This document shows positions 25,904 through 34,826 of a stretch of DNA of 64,000 bases, piece by piece. The notes under the pieces were generated by a model. The model was not told where the DNA came from and ran no database searches. It saw nothing but the letters and a program-made list of their open reading frames with translations. Each line of letters starts with the position of its first letter. The stretch's first letter is position 1. The DNA is from Bin5 sp965116395. Its GTDB lineage: Bacteria; Chloroflexota; Anaerolineae; Caldilineales; Caldilineaceae. The stretch covers positions 4,464,001 to 4,528,000 of the forward strand of contig OZ220684.1 in assembly GCA_965116395.1 (NCBI GenBank), written 5' to 3'. The translations under genes and the position numbers were made by a program.

Positions 25904-26920
25904 TCACCGATTCGAGGGAAGTGCAAGATTGGCGAGGTCGACCAACTGGATCAGCGCCAACGGGCCGTCGCTGCGAAAGCAGCGCTGCGGCGACACTGGC
26001 AGTTGCGATGCCAACCAATCGACAACGGAATCGGGCATCGCTGTCTCCACTTCCAGCCGGGCGACAGGTAGAGCAAGTTGCTGATGGCGCAGGCCCCTGC
26101 TCTGAGCCTCTAACTCGTCTCCATTTCCAGCGCCGCTCGATGCGCGCAGAACGCGGAAAAGAAAAACGCTTTCGATCTGCATTCCAGGAAAGAGTTCATC
26201 CAGAAAGCCCGCCACCGCATCTTCACTCCAGATGAACAGGCGCAGTTCTGATGACGAGGGCACCGAAACGAAACGGGACATGAGCCGGGGAACTTTTATG
26301 CGGGCGTAAGAGAGTGGCCCCATGCCGATGTCAGGGCTGCTGAGATGCACCAGGAGGTTGATGCTGTGGGAGCTGATGAAAGGGAAAGGGTGACCGGGGT
26401 CAACGGCCAGCGGCGTCAATAGTGGGTACAGTTGCTGGCGAAAGAAGAGGCGCAGGTATTCATGCTGCTGCCTGTCCAATTCATTGGGTCTTCGTATGCC
26501 TATGCGAAATTGGTCCATCAGTGCCGGAAACAGGGATTGGTTGAGATCCACAAAGGCCTGCTGCAAGAGAGGATCAAGCTCCGCGGCAATCGCGTCCTGT
26601 TCGGCATCTGCGAGCGTGGGCGCCTGTACCACAAAGTAGTGATCCAGAACTGAGGCAAGCAGACCCAGTATCCGGAGTCTCTCCAAAAGGGGGCATTCCT
26701 GGTTCTGGCTCTCCTCCAAGAGGTAAGAGGCTTCAACGATTGGCGCCGGCTGTTGGGCGGTTTTCAGTCGGCTCTTGAGCCCGGCAGCCAGTGTTCTGGC
26801 GCGGTCGACACCTTCGTCGTCTACTGGCTCCGCGAACGCAGGCAGGTGTGTGTCTGAACTGGCCGTCGCATAAGGGTGCGCAGTGAAGGGCTGATTCCCG
26901 TCTCGCAGGTTTCGAGTCAT
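25904..26920 (-). CDS. Truncated polyphosphate kinase 1-like protein (N-terminal and middle domains only)
   Basis: The 338 residues match the first half of PPK1. A PLLERLRILGLLASVLDHYFVV helix corresponds to the N-terminal domain, then EYLRLFFRQQLYPLLTPLAV and DPGHPFPFISSHSINL, the best-known conserved run of the middle domain. RFVSVPSS and FLDELFPGMQIESVFLFRVLR follow. It stops after the segment equivalent to the end of the middle domain. Both C-terminal catalytic domains, with the phospho-accepting His and the ATP site, are absent, and I see no frame carrying them downstream. It therefore should not make polyphosphate itself. It may bind ATP or polyphosphate, or be a decaying paralogue. It begins 9 nt after the YceI gene and shares a run with a CHAD protein. 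Confidence 0.75.
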   Translation of the reverse strand: MTRNLRDGNQPFTAHPYATASSDTHLPAFAEPVDDEGVDRARTLAAGLKSRLKTAQQPAPIVEASYLLEESQNQECPLLERLRILGLLASVLDHYFVVQAPTLADAEQDAIAAELDPLLQQAFVDLNQSLFPALMDQFRIGIRRPNELDRQQHEYLRLFFRQQLYPLLTPLAVDPGHPFPFISSHSINLLVHLSSPDIGMGPLSYARIKVPRLMSRFVSVPSSSELRLFIWSEDAVAGFLDELFPGMQIESVFLFRVLRASSGAGNGDELEAQSRGLRHQQLALPVARLEVETAMPDSVVDWLASQLPVSPQRCFRSDGPLALIQLVDLANLALPSNR

Positions 26921-26929
26921 GTGAGGTGG

Positions 26930-27697
26930 TTAAATCTCTTTGGCAACAAACTCGATCAGGATGGTGAACTCGTCATTTACCGTGAGCGTGTTGGCGAAGT
27001 TGGGGGGATCAAAGCCCAGGTCAGTCATTCGCAATCCTGTCTGCATCGTGCCACTGATTGTGTTCCCATTCAGGCTGGCCGAAACATCCCAAGTGGCAGA
27101 CAGGGTGATGCCTCGCAGTGTCAGGTCTCCTTCCAATTGGAAACTGGTTTCTTCACCCTCCTGATAGCTGGCGGGCCCTTGAAAGACCTTTGTGGCGACG
27201 AATACGGCCAGCGGGAACCGGTCTGACTCCAGTGCGTTCTCCCGAATCCAACCATCGCGCAGGACCTGATCGGTGCGCAAGGTCGGCAGATAGACCACGA
27301 AACGGTTAGGCCCGATGGCGGAGTTGGTCAGATCGATCTGAAATAGACCGTCGAGGTCCTGCGATTCGCCTATTACCTTGGTTTTGCCGATTTCGAGATT
27401 GTACTTACTTGCAGCGCCGGCAAAGAGCTCCTCGTCGACGACATAGGCGGCCTTCGACCGGTCCGCGACTATACGAAACGCTCGCCATGTCTCCTCTTCG
27501 CTGAGAGCGACCGGTTTCAACGCTGCGAACGCTGTCGCGGCTTCGGGCGATACGGTCGCTCCATCCGAAGGTTCCTCCTCTTGCGTTGAAGAAGAAGGCG
27601 TCGATTGGTTCGGCGCTTGCTCGGAACCGCGGTTGAAGCAGCCGGAAGCTAGCAGTATGGTCAGCAGCAGAAAGTAGGTTAGCGTGTTAGCTTTCAT
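26930..27697 (-). CDS. YceI-like domain lipoprotein
   Basis: Lipoprotein with signal MKANTLTYFLLLTILLASGC (lipobox LASGC), then a Ser/Glu-rich linker (about 22-60) and a YceI-like beta-barrel domain. Landmarks are RFRIV-type AFRIVADRSKAAYVVDEE, TKVIGESQDLDGLFQIDL, RDGWIRENALESDRFPLAVF and GDLTLRGITLSATWDV. YceI proteins bind isoprenoid or other lipid-like molecules in the periplasm. Whether this one does is unproven, though the genome makes carotenoids. Length is typical after allowing for the linker. It is part of the minus-strand run and ends 9 nt before the truncated PPK1 gene. Confidence 0.83.
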   Translation of the reverse strand: MKANTLTYFLLLTILLASGCFNRGSEQAPNQSTPSSSTQEEEPSDGATVSPEAATAFAALKPVALSEEETWRAFRIVADRSKAAYVVDEELFAGAASKYNLEIGKTKVIGESQDLDGLFQIDLTNSAIGPNRFVVYLPTLRTDQVLRDGWIRENALESDRFPLAVFVATKVFQGPASYQEGEETSFQLEGDLTLRGITLSATWDVSASLNGNTISGTMQTGLRMTDLGFDPPNFANTLTVNDEFTILIEFVAKEI

Positions 27698-27763
27698 GTA
27701 AAAGGTACCATCAGTGACTTAAGTTCCTTCCCACGCCGGGCTCGCCGGATGCGGTTGAATAGT

Positions 27764-29641
27764 TTAATGCGGGGGCGGTTCCGGCGTTCTCGGTTGCTCG
27801 TAAATGGGTACGCCGCCGGACAGATAGGAAGGCAGCTCTTCGCCTTCTCCGAATGCTGCCAGGAGCTGGCGGACAAATAAGGAATAGAAGCCTTCATGGC
27901 GGAAAGAAGGTTCGGATTCCCAGACTGCCAGACCGCTCTTGAAGCCGAACTCCTCAAATGATGCAACAAAAGGGCCGTTCTTGGCAATGATGTGCATGGG
28001 CGTGTCCCAGCCGTCCTCTCGCCGGGAAACTCGGGGCGGCTGGTGGTCGCCTACGATCACGAAGATCGCCTCGTCGTCGGGTTCGGTGAGGATGAAGTCG
28101 GTGAGCATCTCAAGTTGATACTCGATGGCGTTCCAGTAGTTGAGACGGCGTTCGCTGTGTTCTATCAGTTCTGTCGAAGGCGGCGGCGCAGGTCCCGGCC
28201 GGTTAAGCAGCCGCCAGGACTGGGCGAGCTCAGGTTGCGGAGTCCAAGGGTAGTGGGAGTTCTGCGTAATTGTGAAGAAAACGTAGGGTCCATCCGTCTC
28301 TTGGCGCATGGTCTCGCGGGCGAAATTCAGTGCGTACTGGTCTGGCGGCGCCGGGCCCCAACCATATTCCGGACCTACGAATTTCAGATCTTCATACTGC
28401 AGCCAGCGGTCTACCCCGTAGAAGGAGACATATTTCTCCCATTGGGATTGCGGCAGTCCCATCGACAGCGCAGTAAGGCGGTAGTAGCGATAGCCCTGGT
28501 CCTTCAGGAATCTGCCCAGGTCCGGGTATTCTTCGTCCTGATATCTGTCCAGCAGGGCATAGTATTGCGGGTCCGAACTGACGCGCAGGCCGAAGAGCGC
28601 GCTTGTGTATGACATCCAGGAACCGCCTCCCCAGGTGGGCGCGAGGCTGCGGGCCGAAGCGACATGCCAGCCGGCGGCGGCGAGTTCTGTGTCCAGTCGC
28701 TGGGTTAGCGCCTTGTACGCCACCCACCAGTCAGTTCTCTTGTAGAGCACTGTACCGTACGACTCACTGAAAATGATATAGATTGGAGGTTGTTTGGCCA
28801 GGCTGTATTGACTGTAGTCGTAGGCATGACGCAGGTTGACGCTCTCAGTCTGCTTGACACTCTCATACATGCGCCGGGATTCGGAGACGTTTCGGACCAG
28901 TTTGGCGGCCATGCTGCTGAAAACCATTTCCGGACGGAATATCCTGTCTGGAATGAAGATCGACTGGATGACCACGATGCCGGCCAGCAGGCCCAGAATG
29001 GCGCGCGAGAATAGACTTGGGTCTACGTCGGGCAATGTAAACCGGGCCAGCCGCGCGACCAGGGCTGCGCCGCCAATGATGAGAAGAACGGTTCCCGCGA
29101 CAAATGCGGTTGTTACGCGGGCGTTTTCGAGGAAGAAGCTGAACCCTTCGGTTGCCATTCGCAACTGCGTGTAAAAGACAGGTTCGAGACTGAAGAAAGT
29201 GAAGGTCGCGCCTTCATAGAGGTAGTAGAGGAAAAAAAGTACGTATGCGAGAACAAAGGCGAAGCGAATTCCGCGTTTACGCAGCCGGGGCCAGAATGTC
29301 CACAACGCGACAAAGAGCACGATTTCGGAGTTGAACCGCAGCAGATCTGGTTCCCTGCGCCAGACGAAAATCTGGTTCCAGACCTGATCCAGGGGAATCC
29401 CGGCGAGTTGGAAGGCCGGCAGCACGGACCCATCCTCACGGTCCATCAAGACGACCGGAAGATATAGCAAAGCTTGGAGAGTTAGAAAGGTGGCCCAAAA
29501 GGCCAGGTCGACGTGGGTGCGCTTGCGAGGACCGCGTTCCGAACCAGCGAAGCGGGACCTGAAGGGTAGGGAACCAAAACGCGCGTTTCCTACGCTATTC
29601 GCAGGATTGCGGGTCTTCTCGGCGCGTTCAGTTCTGCGCAT
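27764..29641 (-). CDS. Sulfatase-fold membrane enzyme (LTA synthase-like phosphoglycerol/phosphoethanolamine transferase family)
   Basis: Five transmembrane helices (about residues 45-265) precede an extracytoplasmic alkaline-phosphatase/sulfatase-fold domain. IYIIFSESYGTVLYK corresponds to the first metal Asp/Glu strand of LtaS-like proteins. SLAPTWGGGSWMSYTSALFGL provides a candidate catalytic Thr/Ser. FVIVGDHQPPRVS matches the C-terminal GDHxP metal site. Family members transfer phosphoglycerol or phosphoethanolamine to envelope polymers or lipids; the acceptor here is unknown. The first 40 residues are Arg-rich and the ATG at 29641 has no good ribosome site, so translation may begin slightly later. 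It begins 17 nt after the HD gene stop, probably in one operon. Confidence 0.8.
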   Translation of the reverse strand: MRRTERAEKTRNPANSVGNARFGSLPFRSRFAGSERGPRKRTHVDLAFWATFLTLQALLYLPVVLMDREDGSVLPAFQLAGIPLDQVWNQIFVWRREPDLLRFNSEIVLFVALWTFWPRLRKRGIRFAFVLAYVLFFLYYLYEGATFTFFSLEPVFYTQLRMATEGFSFFLENARVTTAFVAGTVLLIIGGAALVARLARFTLPDVDPSLFSRAILGLLAGIVVIQSIFIPDRIFRPEMVFSSMAAKLVRNVSESRRMYESVKQTESVNLRHAYDYSQYSLAKQPPIYIIFSESYGTVLYKRTDWWVAYKALTQRLDTELAAAGWHVASARSLAPTWGGGSWMSYTSALFGLRVSSDPQYYALLDRYQDEEYPDLGRFLKDQGYRYYRLTALSMGLPQSQWEKYVSFYGVDRWLQYEDLKFVGPEYGWGPAPPDQYALNFARETMRQETDGPYVFFTITQNSHYPWTPQPELAQSWRLLNRPGPAPPPSTELIEHSERRLNYWNAIEYQLEMLTDFILTEPDDEAIFVIVGDHQPPRVSRREDGWDTPMHIIAKNGPFVASFEEFGFKSGLAVWESEPSFRHEGFYSLFVRQLLAAFGEGEELPSYLSGGVPIYEQPRTPEPPPH

Positions 29642-29658
29642 GGGTGCACTGATGGATG

Positions 29659-30264
29659 TTACTGCTCTGACCAGGCATGGGGCAGAAGGCCGGATGCGAT
29701 TGCCTGTTCCACAACCGCGGCGACAGCTTGCCCGAGCGCTTCGGAGCAGAGCGACACTGGTGACATGCGCTCTTTCACTTGGGACACTGTGACCTGGTTC
29801 TCCTCCCAGGTAATGCCCCCGGAATGATAGTTGTGGAGCAGAGGCATGAGCCGGTCCAGCGCCAATGCGAAACGGGCCTCGGGTGTCTGCTGGCTTTCAA
29901 ACTCCTCCCAGAGTTCGATCATTTCGGCGGCCTGGTCGGGCGGCAGCAGGCCGAATATGCGTTTGGCGGCCGTGCGCTCGCGTTCCACCTTGCCGTCATG
30001 GCCATCGGCGTCATAAGCATAGGTATCGCCGGCGTCGATCTCTACGATATCGTGAATCAGAACCAGTTTGAGAGTGTGAAGCAGGTTGGCAGGTTCGTCG
30101 GCGTGCTCAGCTAACACCAGTGCCATTACCGCCAGGTGCCAGGAGTGTTCGGCGGAATTCTCGCGTCGATGGTTTTCCAGCAGGAGAGAACGGCGCAGGA
30201 CGCCCTTCAGCCTGTCGATTTCAAGAATGAACTGCAATTGTTGTGCCAGTCGATTACTATTCAT
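29659..30264 (-). CDS. HD-domain phosphohydrolase (YfbR-like)
   Basis: A 201-residue HD-domain protein similar to 5'-deoxynucleotidases of the YfbR/HDDC2 type. The first metal His is in RRENSAEHSWHLAVMALVL, the HD pair in LVLIHDIVEIDAGDTYAYD, and the distal Asp in ALALDRLMPLLHNY. Such enzymes dephosphorylate deoxynucleoside monophosphates. I start at ATG 30264; an upstream in-frame start would overlap the CHAD gene stop and adds a non-conserved leader. The ribosome site is weak, so coupling to the CHAD gene (27 nt upstream) is likely. Confidence 0.85.
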   Translation of the reverse strand: MNSNRLAQQLQFILEIDRLKGVLRRSLLLENHRRENSAEHSWHLAVMALVLAEHADEPANLLHTLKLVLIHDIVEIDAGDTYAYDADGHDGKVERERTAAKRIFGLLPPDQAAEMIELWEEFESQQTPEARFALALDRLMPLLHNYHSGGITWEENQVTVSQVKERMSPVSLCSEALGQAVAAVVEQAIASGLLPHAWSEQ

Positions 30265-30290
30265 ATTAATGCGGGCCGCGCCTTCTGTGT

Positions 30291-31205
30291 TTACTCGCAA
30301 AGCTTGTGCGGGCGGTATGCCTGCCAGTAGCCTTCCATGCGACAAATGAACTGTTCTGCACTCTCTACATAGATGCGCTCGGCAAGAGGGGCAGCAGCAA
30401 TGCGCAGGCGCCTTCGTTCTCGAGCGGTGATCGCAAAGAGCAGGTCAGCATTTCTCTTGTCGGTATTTCCCATCTCCTGAACAAGCGGCGCCTCTTGCAG
30501 TACAGCCAGATCGTGCTCTTCGCCCAGTCTGTCGGCCAACCGGTCGCAGTCCCCCGCCAGAACTTTCATCATCGCCGGCCATAGTGGCCTCAAGATCTGG
30601 AATTGGTGCCAAAGGTATTTGACCCGTTTGCGCCAGCAGTGGAAATTCTCGGTTGTCGGGTGGGAGTAAGCGCTACATTTTTCTTTCAGGCCGCGTCGAT
30701 AGGTCCTGCGAAGCCCGGAGGCAATGAGTGAAAATTCGGAATTGCGGAACTGCAAGTCGGCCGCCCTATGGCGCGCTTCTCTTAGCCTTTCGATCATTGT
30801 GGGGAGCAATTGTTCGTCGCCGGCGACTGCCTTGAGGACGGCACCGTGCTTCTCAACCAGCGCTCGCCGCAGACGCCAGAAGGAAGCGTCATTCAGCTGC
30901 TGGCCATACCGCCGCCGCAGCATATCAATTGTTTCGATTTCGACGGCGCTGTCCCGAACAGGGGAGAGGATACGGCCCTGGTCGCGGAAGAACTCGTTCT
31001 CGGCTCGATATGTTGGGGCCGCCAGTGCGCCGCGCGACAGCCTTAACACTGCTCTTACGCGCTTGAAGCGCTTGCGTGCCTCGTGTATCCCATCATTCAG
31101 GTTATCTTCGCGGGCCAATTGAAGGATAGCCCCGTCGATCTGGTCGAGAACGATTCGGCGCAGCGAATCGGTCGGAGCTTCGTTTGGTATGAGCGCAAAA
31201 GTCAT
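30291..31205 (-). CDS. CHAD-domain protein (polyphosphate-binding type)
   Basis: Almost the whole 304-residue protein is a CHAD domain, an all-helical fold with conserved His and a strongly basic central channel that binds polyphosphate. The hallmark GIHEARKRFKRVRAVLRL is near the N-terminus and its repeat FHCWRKRVKYLWHQFQIL is near residue 190. RDQGRILSPVRDSAVE and LGEEHDLAVLQE (the latter typical of the second half) are also present. No fused CYTH (triphosphatase) domain is seen. Its presence five genes from a PPK1-derived protein in the same run suggests a polyphosphate link, but that is inference. Confidence 0.88.
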   Translation of the reverse strand: MTFALIPNEAPTDSLRRIVLDQIDGAILQLAREDNLNDGIHEARKRFKRVRAVLRLSRGALAAPTYRAENEFFRDQGRILSPVRDSAVEIETIDMLRRRYGQQLNDASFWRLRRALVEKHGAVLKAVAGDEQLLPTMIERLREARHRAADLQFRNSEFSLIASGLRRTYRRGLKEKCSAYSHPTTENFHCWRKRVKYLWHQFQILRPLWPAMMKVLAGDCDRLADRLGEEHDLAVLQEAPLVQEMGNTDKRNADLLFAITARERRRLRIAAAPLAERIYVESAEQFICRMEGYWQAYRPHKLCE

Positions 31206-31248
31206 CGGGGATTATGCCTGGAGAGCATGGCCGACGTGAAGTTCAGGA

Positions 31249-32181
31249 TTATGATGCGGCATCCTCCAGTTTCGCATATAGGTCGCGGAAGATACCATCG
31301 CGGTCCACATATCTGGCACAGGAAATAGTAGGACGGTTTTCGTCAAAGGCCCATGTAATCGCATCGGTCAGGCGCGGCGAGCTGACCAGTTCCATTGGGG
31401 CCCACTCCGGATTCACCAGCCACGCCAACGGCGCCAGATCCCAAATCTGTTTGGAAAAGGCAATTTGGTCGAGGTGGTAGTCGCTGTAAATCTGGTAGAG
31501 ATAGTCGCCGATCGCGCCTCTTCCTTTCACGTGTGCGGCAATCTCAGGCTGCGTTGTATGCAGGTGGGAGACGACCCCCATGCAAGGGAAGCGCACCATT
31601 GGAACACCACAGTCCAGAACGATGCGGCTTGCAACCGGGTCCTGGCGCAGGTTGAACTCTTTGGTGTCGGGCCAGTGGCGTGCATGTCCACCCAGCCACA
31701 GCAAGACGATGCGCTCCCGAATTGCCGGCTCCAGCTGCAGAGAGGAGGCAACATTGGTGACGGCGCCGATTGCGACAACATAGAGGGGATCATCCTGAGG
31801 GGAGGCTAGAGCCCTCTTGATGAGGTCGGCGGTTGCCTGGCTCTCAAAAGGCGGCTCTCCTTCCTTCATCCATTTTGTTGCTCCCCGCATAACGAATCCA
31901 TCGCCGGGCGTGTCGACCGAAGGCAGACGCGCCAAGAGACGGTGAATCTCCTCAAAGCTCTTTTCCATGCCGTCAGCCGGGCTGGAGGAACGATTGTTGT
32001 GGAAAGGCGCGGCATGGATTGCTTCTACGGTCATCGCCTCCGGCGACAACAGCGCATAAACGACGGCAAACTGATCGTCGATTTCGTTGTACGTATCTGT
32101 GTCCAGAACTATCCGCACCGGCCTGGAGGGGTGTTTAAGCCGGTCTCGCAGAAGCTGAGAATTGAGTGGTGGAAAACGCAT
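31249..32181 (-). CDS. Inosine-uridine-preferring-type nucleoside hydrolase
   Basis: Cleaves the N-glycosidic bond of ribonucleosides to ribose and base. The calcium-binding signature appears as IVLDTDTYNEIDDQFAVVYAL (DTDxxxEIDDQFA), with YVVAIGAVTNVASSL as the second typical strand and DLAPLAWLVNPE near the C-terminus. Length (310 aa) is normal. The ATG at 32181 is taken, with a weak ribosome site. It follows the mannonate dehydratase-like gene by 72 nt in a catabolic run (aldolase, dehydratase, nucleoside hydrolase). The lactam/sugar specificity is not readable. Confidence 0.88.
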   Translation of the reverse strand: MRFPPLNSQLLRDRLKHPSRPVRIVLDTDTYNEIDDQFAVVYALLSPEAMTVEAIHAAPFHNNRSSSPADGMEKSFEEIHRLLARLPSVDTPGDGFVMRGATKWMKEGEPPFESQATADLIKRALASPQDDPLYVVAIGAVTNVASSLQLEPAIRERIVLLWLGGHARHWPDTKEFNLRQDPVASRIVLDCGVPMVRFPCMGVVSHLHTTQPEIAAHVKGRGAIGDYLYQIYSDYHLDQIAFSKQIWDLAPLAWLVNPEWAPMELVSSPRLTDAITWAFDENRPTISCARYVDRDGIFRDLYAKLEDAAS

Positions 32182-32253
32182 AATGAGAAAGTCCAAGGTG
32201 GTATCTGCTGTTTCCGGTTCCGAATCGGCTGCGGCGGTGCGTACCGACTAATC

Positions 32254-33231
32254 TCAAGCGGCCAGCCGGTTTACCATTTCCAGCATGGCTGTCATATATC
32301 CGATAGCATAGGCGCGGCCGCGGTGCCCCCATTGCGTGTCATCAACCATGGCAGGCACGTGATCGGTAATCATGAATCCGGTGAATCCCACTTCTTTCAA
32401 GGTCTTCATCACCTCAAAAGGATTTACATTTCCCTCATTGATGAAGCACTCATGGAAGTTGGGCACGGTGCCTTGGACGTCGCGAAAGTGGACGTAGATG
32501 ATGCGGTCGCGGCCGCCAAAATGGCGGATGGCCTCGAGGACATAGTCATGGCCGTTCATCTCAGACCAGCAGCCCATACAGAAATCGAGCCCGTGATTAG
32601 GGCTGTCGAAGCGGTCTATGGCCCGCTTGAAGCCTTCAAAACTGCCGAAGATACGGGCAACGCCGCCCAAAGACTCCACCGGAGGGTCATCTGGATGGAG
32701 AGCAAGGGTGACGCCTGCCTCTTCGGCAACCGGCAGAAGCCGCTCCAAATAGTATTCATAGTTGGCCCACATCTCATCTGCGTCGAAGACTCGTTCGTGC
32801 GTTAGTTCATCTGGGTCATGCTCCGCCAGATTGAACCGTGTGCCGCGGGCCCCTCCTCGCAGCAGCGCCGGCTCCGGCGTGCGCCAGACCGAGTTAGGCA
32901 TCCAGTGGTATCCGAGGATCGGAATCCCGGCTCTTCCAATATTGCGGACTGTCGTCTGCATATGGGCAATCTGCTCGTCACGTCCCGGCAGGCCCAGCAT
33001 CGCCTTGTCATAGAAGCTGACGGGCACATTTTCCAGGCAGATCAACCGCAGGCCAGCAGCTTCGGCGCGATCCGCGGCCTCCTTCAGGTCTTCGTATTCC
33101 CACTGCTTTTCGCCGGGGAGGCGGGGCGTGTTCATCAGGAAATCATCGGCGCCCAACTGCTTGATGAACGCCAGTTTTTCGTCGGTCAGCTCGTTGAATT
33201 GGCCTAAGCCAATTCGCATTTGCGGCGTCAT
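32254..33231 (-). CDS. Mannonate dehydratase-like TIM-barrel protein (UxuA-like)
   Basis: A sugar-acid dehydratase candidate converting D-mannonate to 2-keto-3-deoxygluconate. It is a TIM barrel with RIGLGQFN at the start, LICLENVPVSFYDKAM, PILGYHWMPNSVWRT, ALHPDDPP, GLDFCMGCWSEM, IIYVHFRDVQG and MITDHVP. The His/Cys/Asp/His set in HPDDPP, FCMG, HFRD and DHVP matches the UxuA metal site. It is shorter (325 aa) than E. coli UxuA (about 390), so it may be one of the divergent relatives with related substrates. The ATG at 33231 has AAAGGA 8 nt upstream. The neighbouring DapA-family aldolase could act on its product. Confidence 0.82.
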   Translation of the reverse strand: MTPQMRIGLGQFNELTDEKLAFIKQLGADDFLMNTPRLPGEKQWEYEDLKEAADRAEAAGLRLICLENVPVSFYDKAMLGLPGRDEQIAHMQTTVRNIGRAGIPILGYHWMPNSVWRTPEPALLRGGARGTRFNLAEHDPDELTHERVFDADEMWANYEYYLERLLPVAEEAGVTLALHPDDPPVESLGGVARIFGSFEGFKRAIDRFDSPNHGLDFCMGCWSEMNGHDYVLEAIRHFGGRDRIIYVHFRDVQGTVPNFHECFINEGNVNPFEVMKTLKEVGFTGFMITDHVPAMVDDTQWGHRGRAYAIGYMTAMLEMVNRLAA

Positions 33232-33370
33232 GGGTTGGATCCTTTCATCTGAAGGGCGCGGGCCCTGGCATCTGGCGCCCGCAGGCACTTACGGGCAATC
33301 TGGTAGGGTATAGAGGGACCTGGCCATACATCCAGGCTCTGCCTCAGGGCACTGAACTATGAAGGGAATT

Positions 33371-34285
33371 CTAAGCTGGCACCGGTGGCGACAGGCGGGC
33401 CAGCAATTGCTCTTGTTCGGCCTGGGTCAGATCGACCAGAGGCGGGCGAACGCGGCTCCAACCTTTTCTGCCGGTCTGGTCGGCGACGATCACCTTCAGT
33501 GACGCGATCATGTTGTAGCCTGAATCGAGAATGGCGTCACGAACCCAATTGGTTCGGTTCTGGCGCTCCTCGGCGTCGGGCGCCTGCCAGTTGTCGTAGA
33601 GGTCGCGAATGACGTGGGGCAATACATTTGCCATGCCGGAGATACAGCCGCCGCCTCCTCCCTGCATATTCTTCAGTAGCAGGGCCTCGGTGCCGCAGAA
33701 AACTGCAAAGCCGGGAAAGTTTCGCGCCACTTCATGCAGTCCCAGCAGGCTGTTTACGTCACCGGAGCTGTCCTTCACGCCGGCAGCCTGGCCAGGATAC
33801 GCTTGCGCCAGCCTGGTAAGCAGGGACGGGCTAAGGGGAATGCCGCTCACTTGGGGGATATGGTAGAAGTACATTCGCAGCCGCTCGTCGTTGACGCGAT
33901 CGAAGACTGCCGCGAACGAGCGAAAGAGGCCTTCTTCGGAAACGCCCGGATAGTAAAATGGAGGCAGGGTCAGGGCGCCGCGGCAACCGGACTGGACCGC
34001 ATGCCGGGTCAGATCGGCGGCTTCGAAGATCGAGGCCGCCCCGCTGCCCACGACCAGTTTGCTGGCGGGAACGCCGGCTTCGATAACTGCATCGACCGCG
34101 GCCATGCGCTCTGTCGCGGCAAACGATGTTGCCTCACTGTTGGTGCCGAATAGCACCAGTCCGTGGCAGCCTCCTTCCAGCAGGCGTTTACAGAATTCAA
34201 TATACGCAGGCAGGTCGATGGACAGGTCGGCGCGGACGGGCGTCAGGGTAGGCGCAAAGACGCCTCTAAGTGAGAGTTCAGACAT
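33371..34285 (-). CDS. Dihydrodipicolinate synthase/N-acetylneuraminate lyase family aldolase (2-keto-3-deoxy-sugar-acid aldolase candidate)
   Basis: Class I aldolase of the DapA/NanA superfamily, 304 residues. The Schiff-base lysine is in AGVKDSSGD and the catalytic Tyr in RMYFYHIPQVSG. The usual GTTGE loop reads FGTNSEATS, which departs from true DapA and suggests a sugar-acid substrate. Next to a UxuA-like dehydratase, cleavage of 2-keto-3-deoxygluconate (or a similar acid) to pyruvate and an aldehyde is a reasonable inference. It is the first gene of the long minus-strand run, and its promoter must lie in the region before 34286. Confidence 0.85.
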   Translation of the reverse strand: MSELSLRGVFAPTLTPVRADLSIDLPAYIEFCKRLLEGGCHGLVLFGTNSEATSFAATERMAAVDAVIEAGVPASKLVVGSGAASIFEAADLTRHAVQSGCRGALTLPPFYYPGVSEEGLFRSFAAVFDRVNDERLRMYFYHIPQVSGIPLSPSLLTRLAQAYPGQAAGVKDSSGDVNSLLGLHEVARNFPGFAVFCGTEALLLKNMQGGGGGCISGMANVLPHVIRDLYDNWQAPDAEERQNRTNWVRDAILDSGYNMIASLKVIVADQTGRKGWSRVRPPLVDLTQAEQEQLLARLSPPVPA

Positions 34286-34589
34286 ACCTTGGTCCCTCTT
34301 CTCCTGATGGCTCAGATGTCAGCTGGTAAGGAAATATAATCTCCTACATGTTACGACCTGCGGGTCGCCATTGTCAAATGGGCCCGCTCTGAGTGCTTCC
34401 CAATATTGGTGCGAAAGGGTCAGGGGTGGAATGCGCGGCGAAGGTGCGTGAGATAAAGTTCCGGCCTTCGTCGGGGCACATGGCATGCACAAGGCATTCC
34501 CCTACAGGACTTTTGAGGGCGAAGGCGAGGAAGGAGTGTCAGAGGTGCGTGCAAACTGAGTTTGCTGGGTGGAGGGAGAAAGGGAGCCC
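34286..34589. other. Intergenic region upstream of the aldolase run
   Basis: About 300 nt that should contain the minus-strand promoter of the aldolase-led run. The stretch CAGAGGTGCGTGCAAACTG and its surroundings may be a decayed left part of repeat copy C, but alignment there is too loose to extend the copy. No reading frame is convincing. Confidence 0.35.
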
Positions 34590-34763
34590 TGTTGGGTAGT
34601 GACAGTGCTGAGCAAGAATACGCCCTCAGTGTGAGCCAGAGGGCGCGGCCCTTGCACAAGAGAGGCCGCTAGCAGCCAACCGCCCATAAGTACATCGTCG
34701 AAAGGAGAGAGAAGACCCTTGCTCGCCGCCTTCAATGTTGCGAACCAGGACCGGCTGAGAACT
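34590..34763 (+). repeat. Dispersed hairpin repeat, copy C (diverged, left part decayed)
   Basis: The core GGCGCGGCCCTTGCAC, AAGAGAGGCCGCTAGC and CAACCGCCCATAAG aligns with the other copies. The tail CCCTTGCTCGCCGCCTTC, GCGAACCAG and CGGCTGAGAACTC matches theirs too. The G-tract before the core is lost and the left terminal repeat is not recognisable, so this is the oldest-looking copy. Confidence 0.6.
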
Positions 34764-34826
34764 CACCATCTTTCATTGTGGTCCGGGCATGGTTTCAGCT
34801 CGCTTTTGCGAGAGCATTATTGCAGC

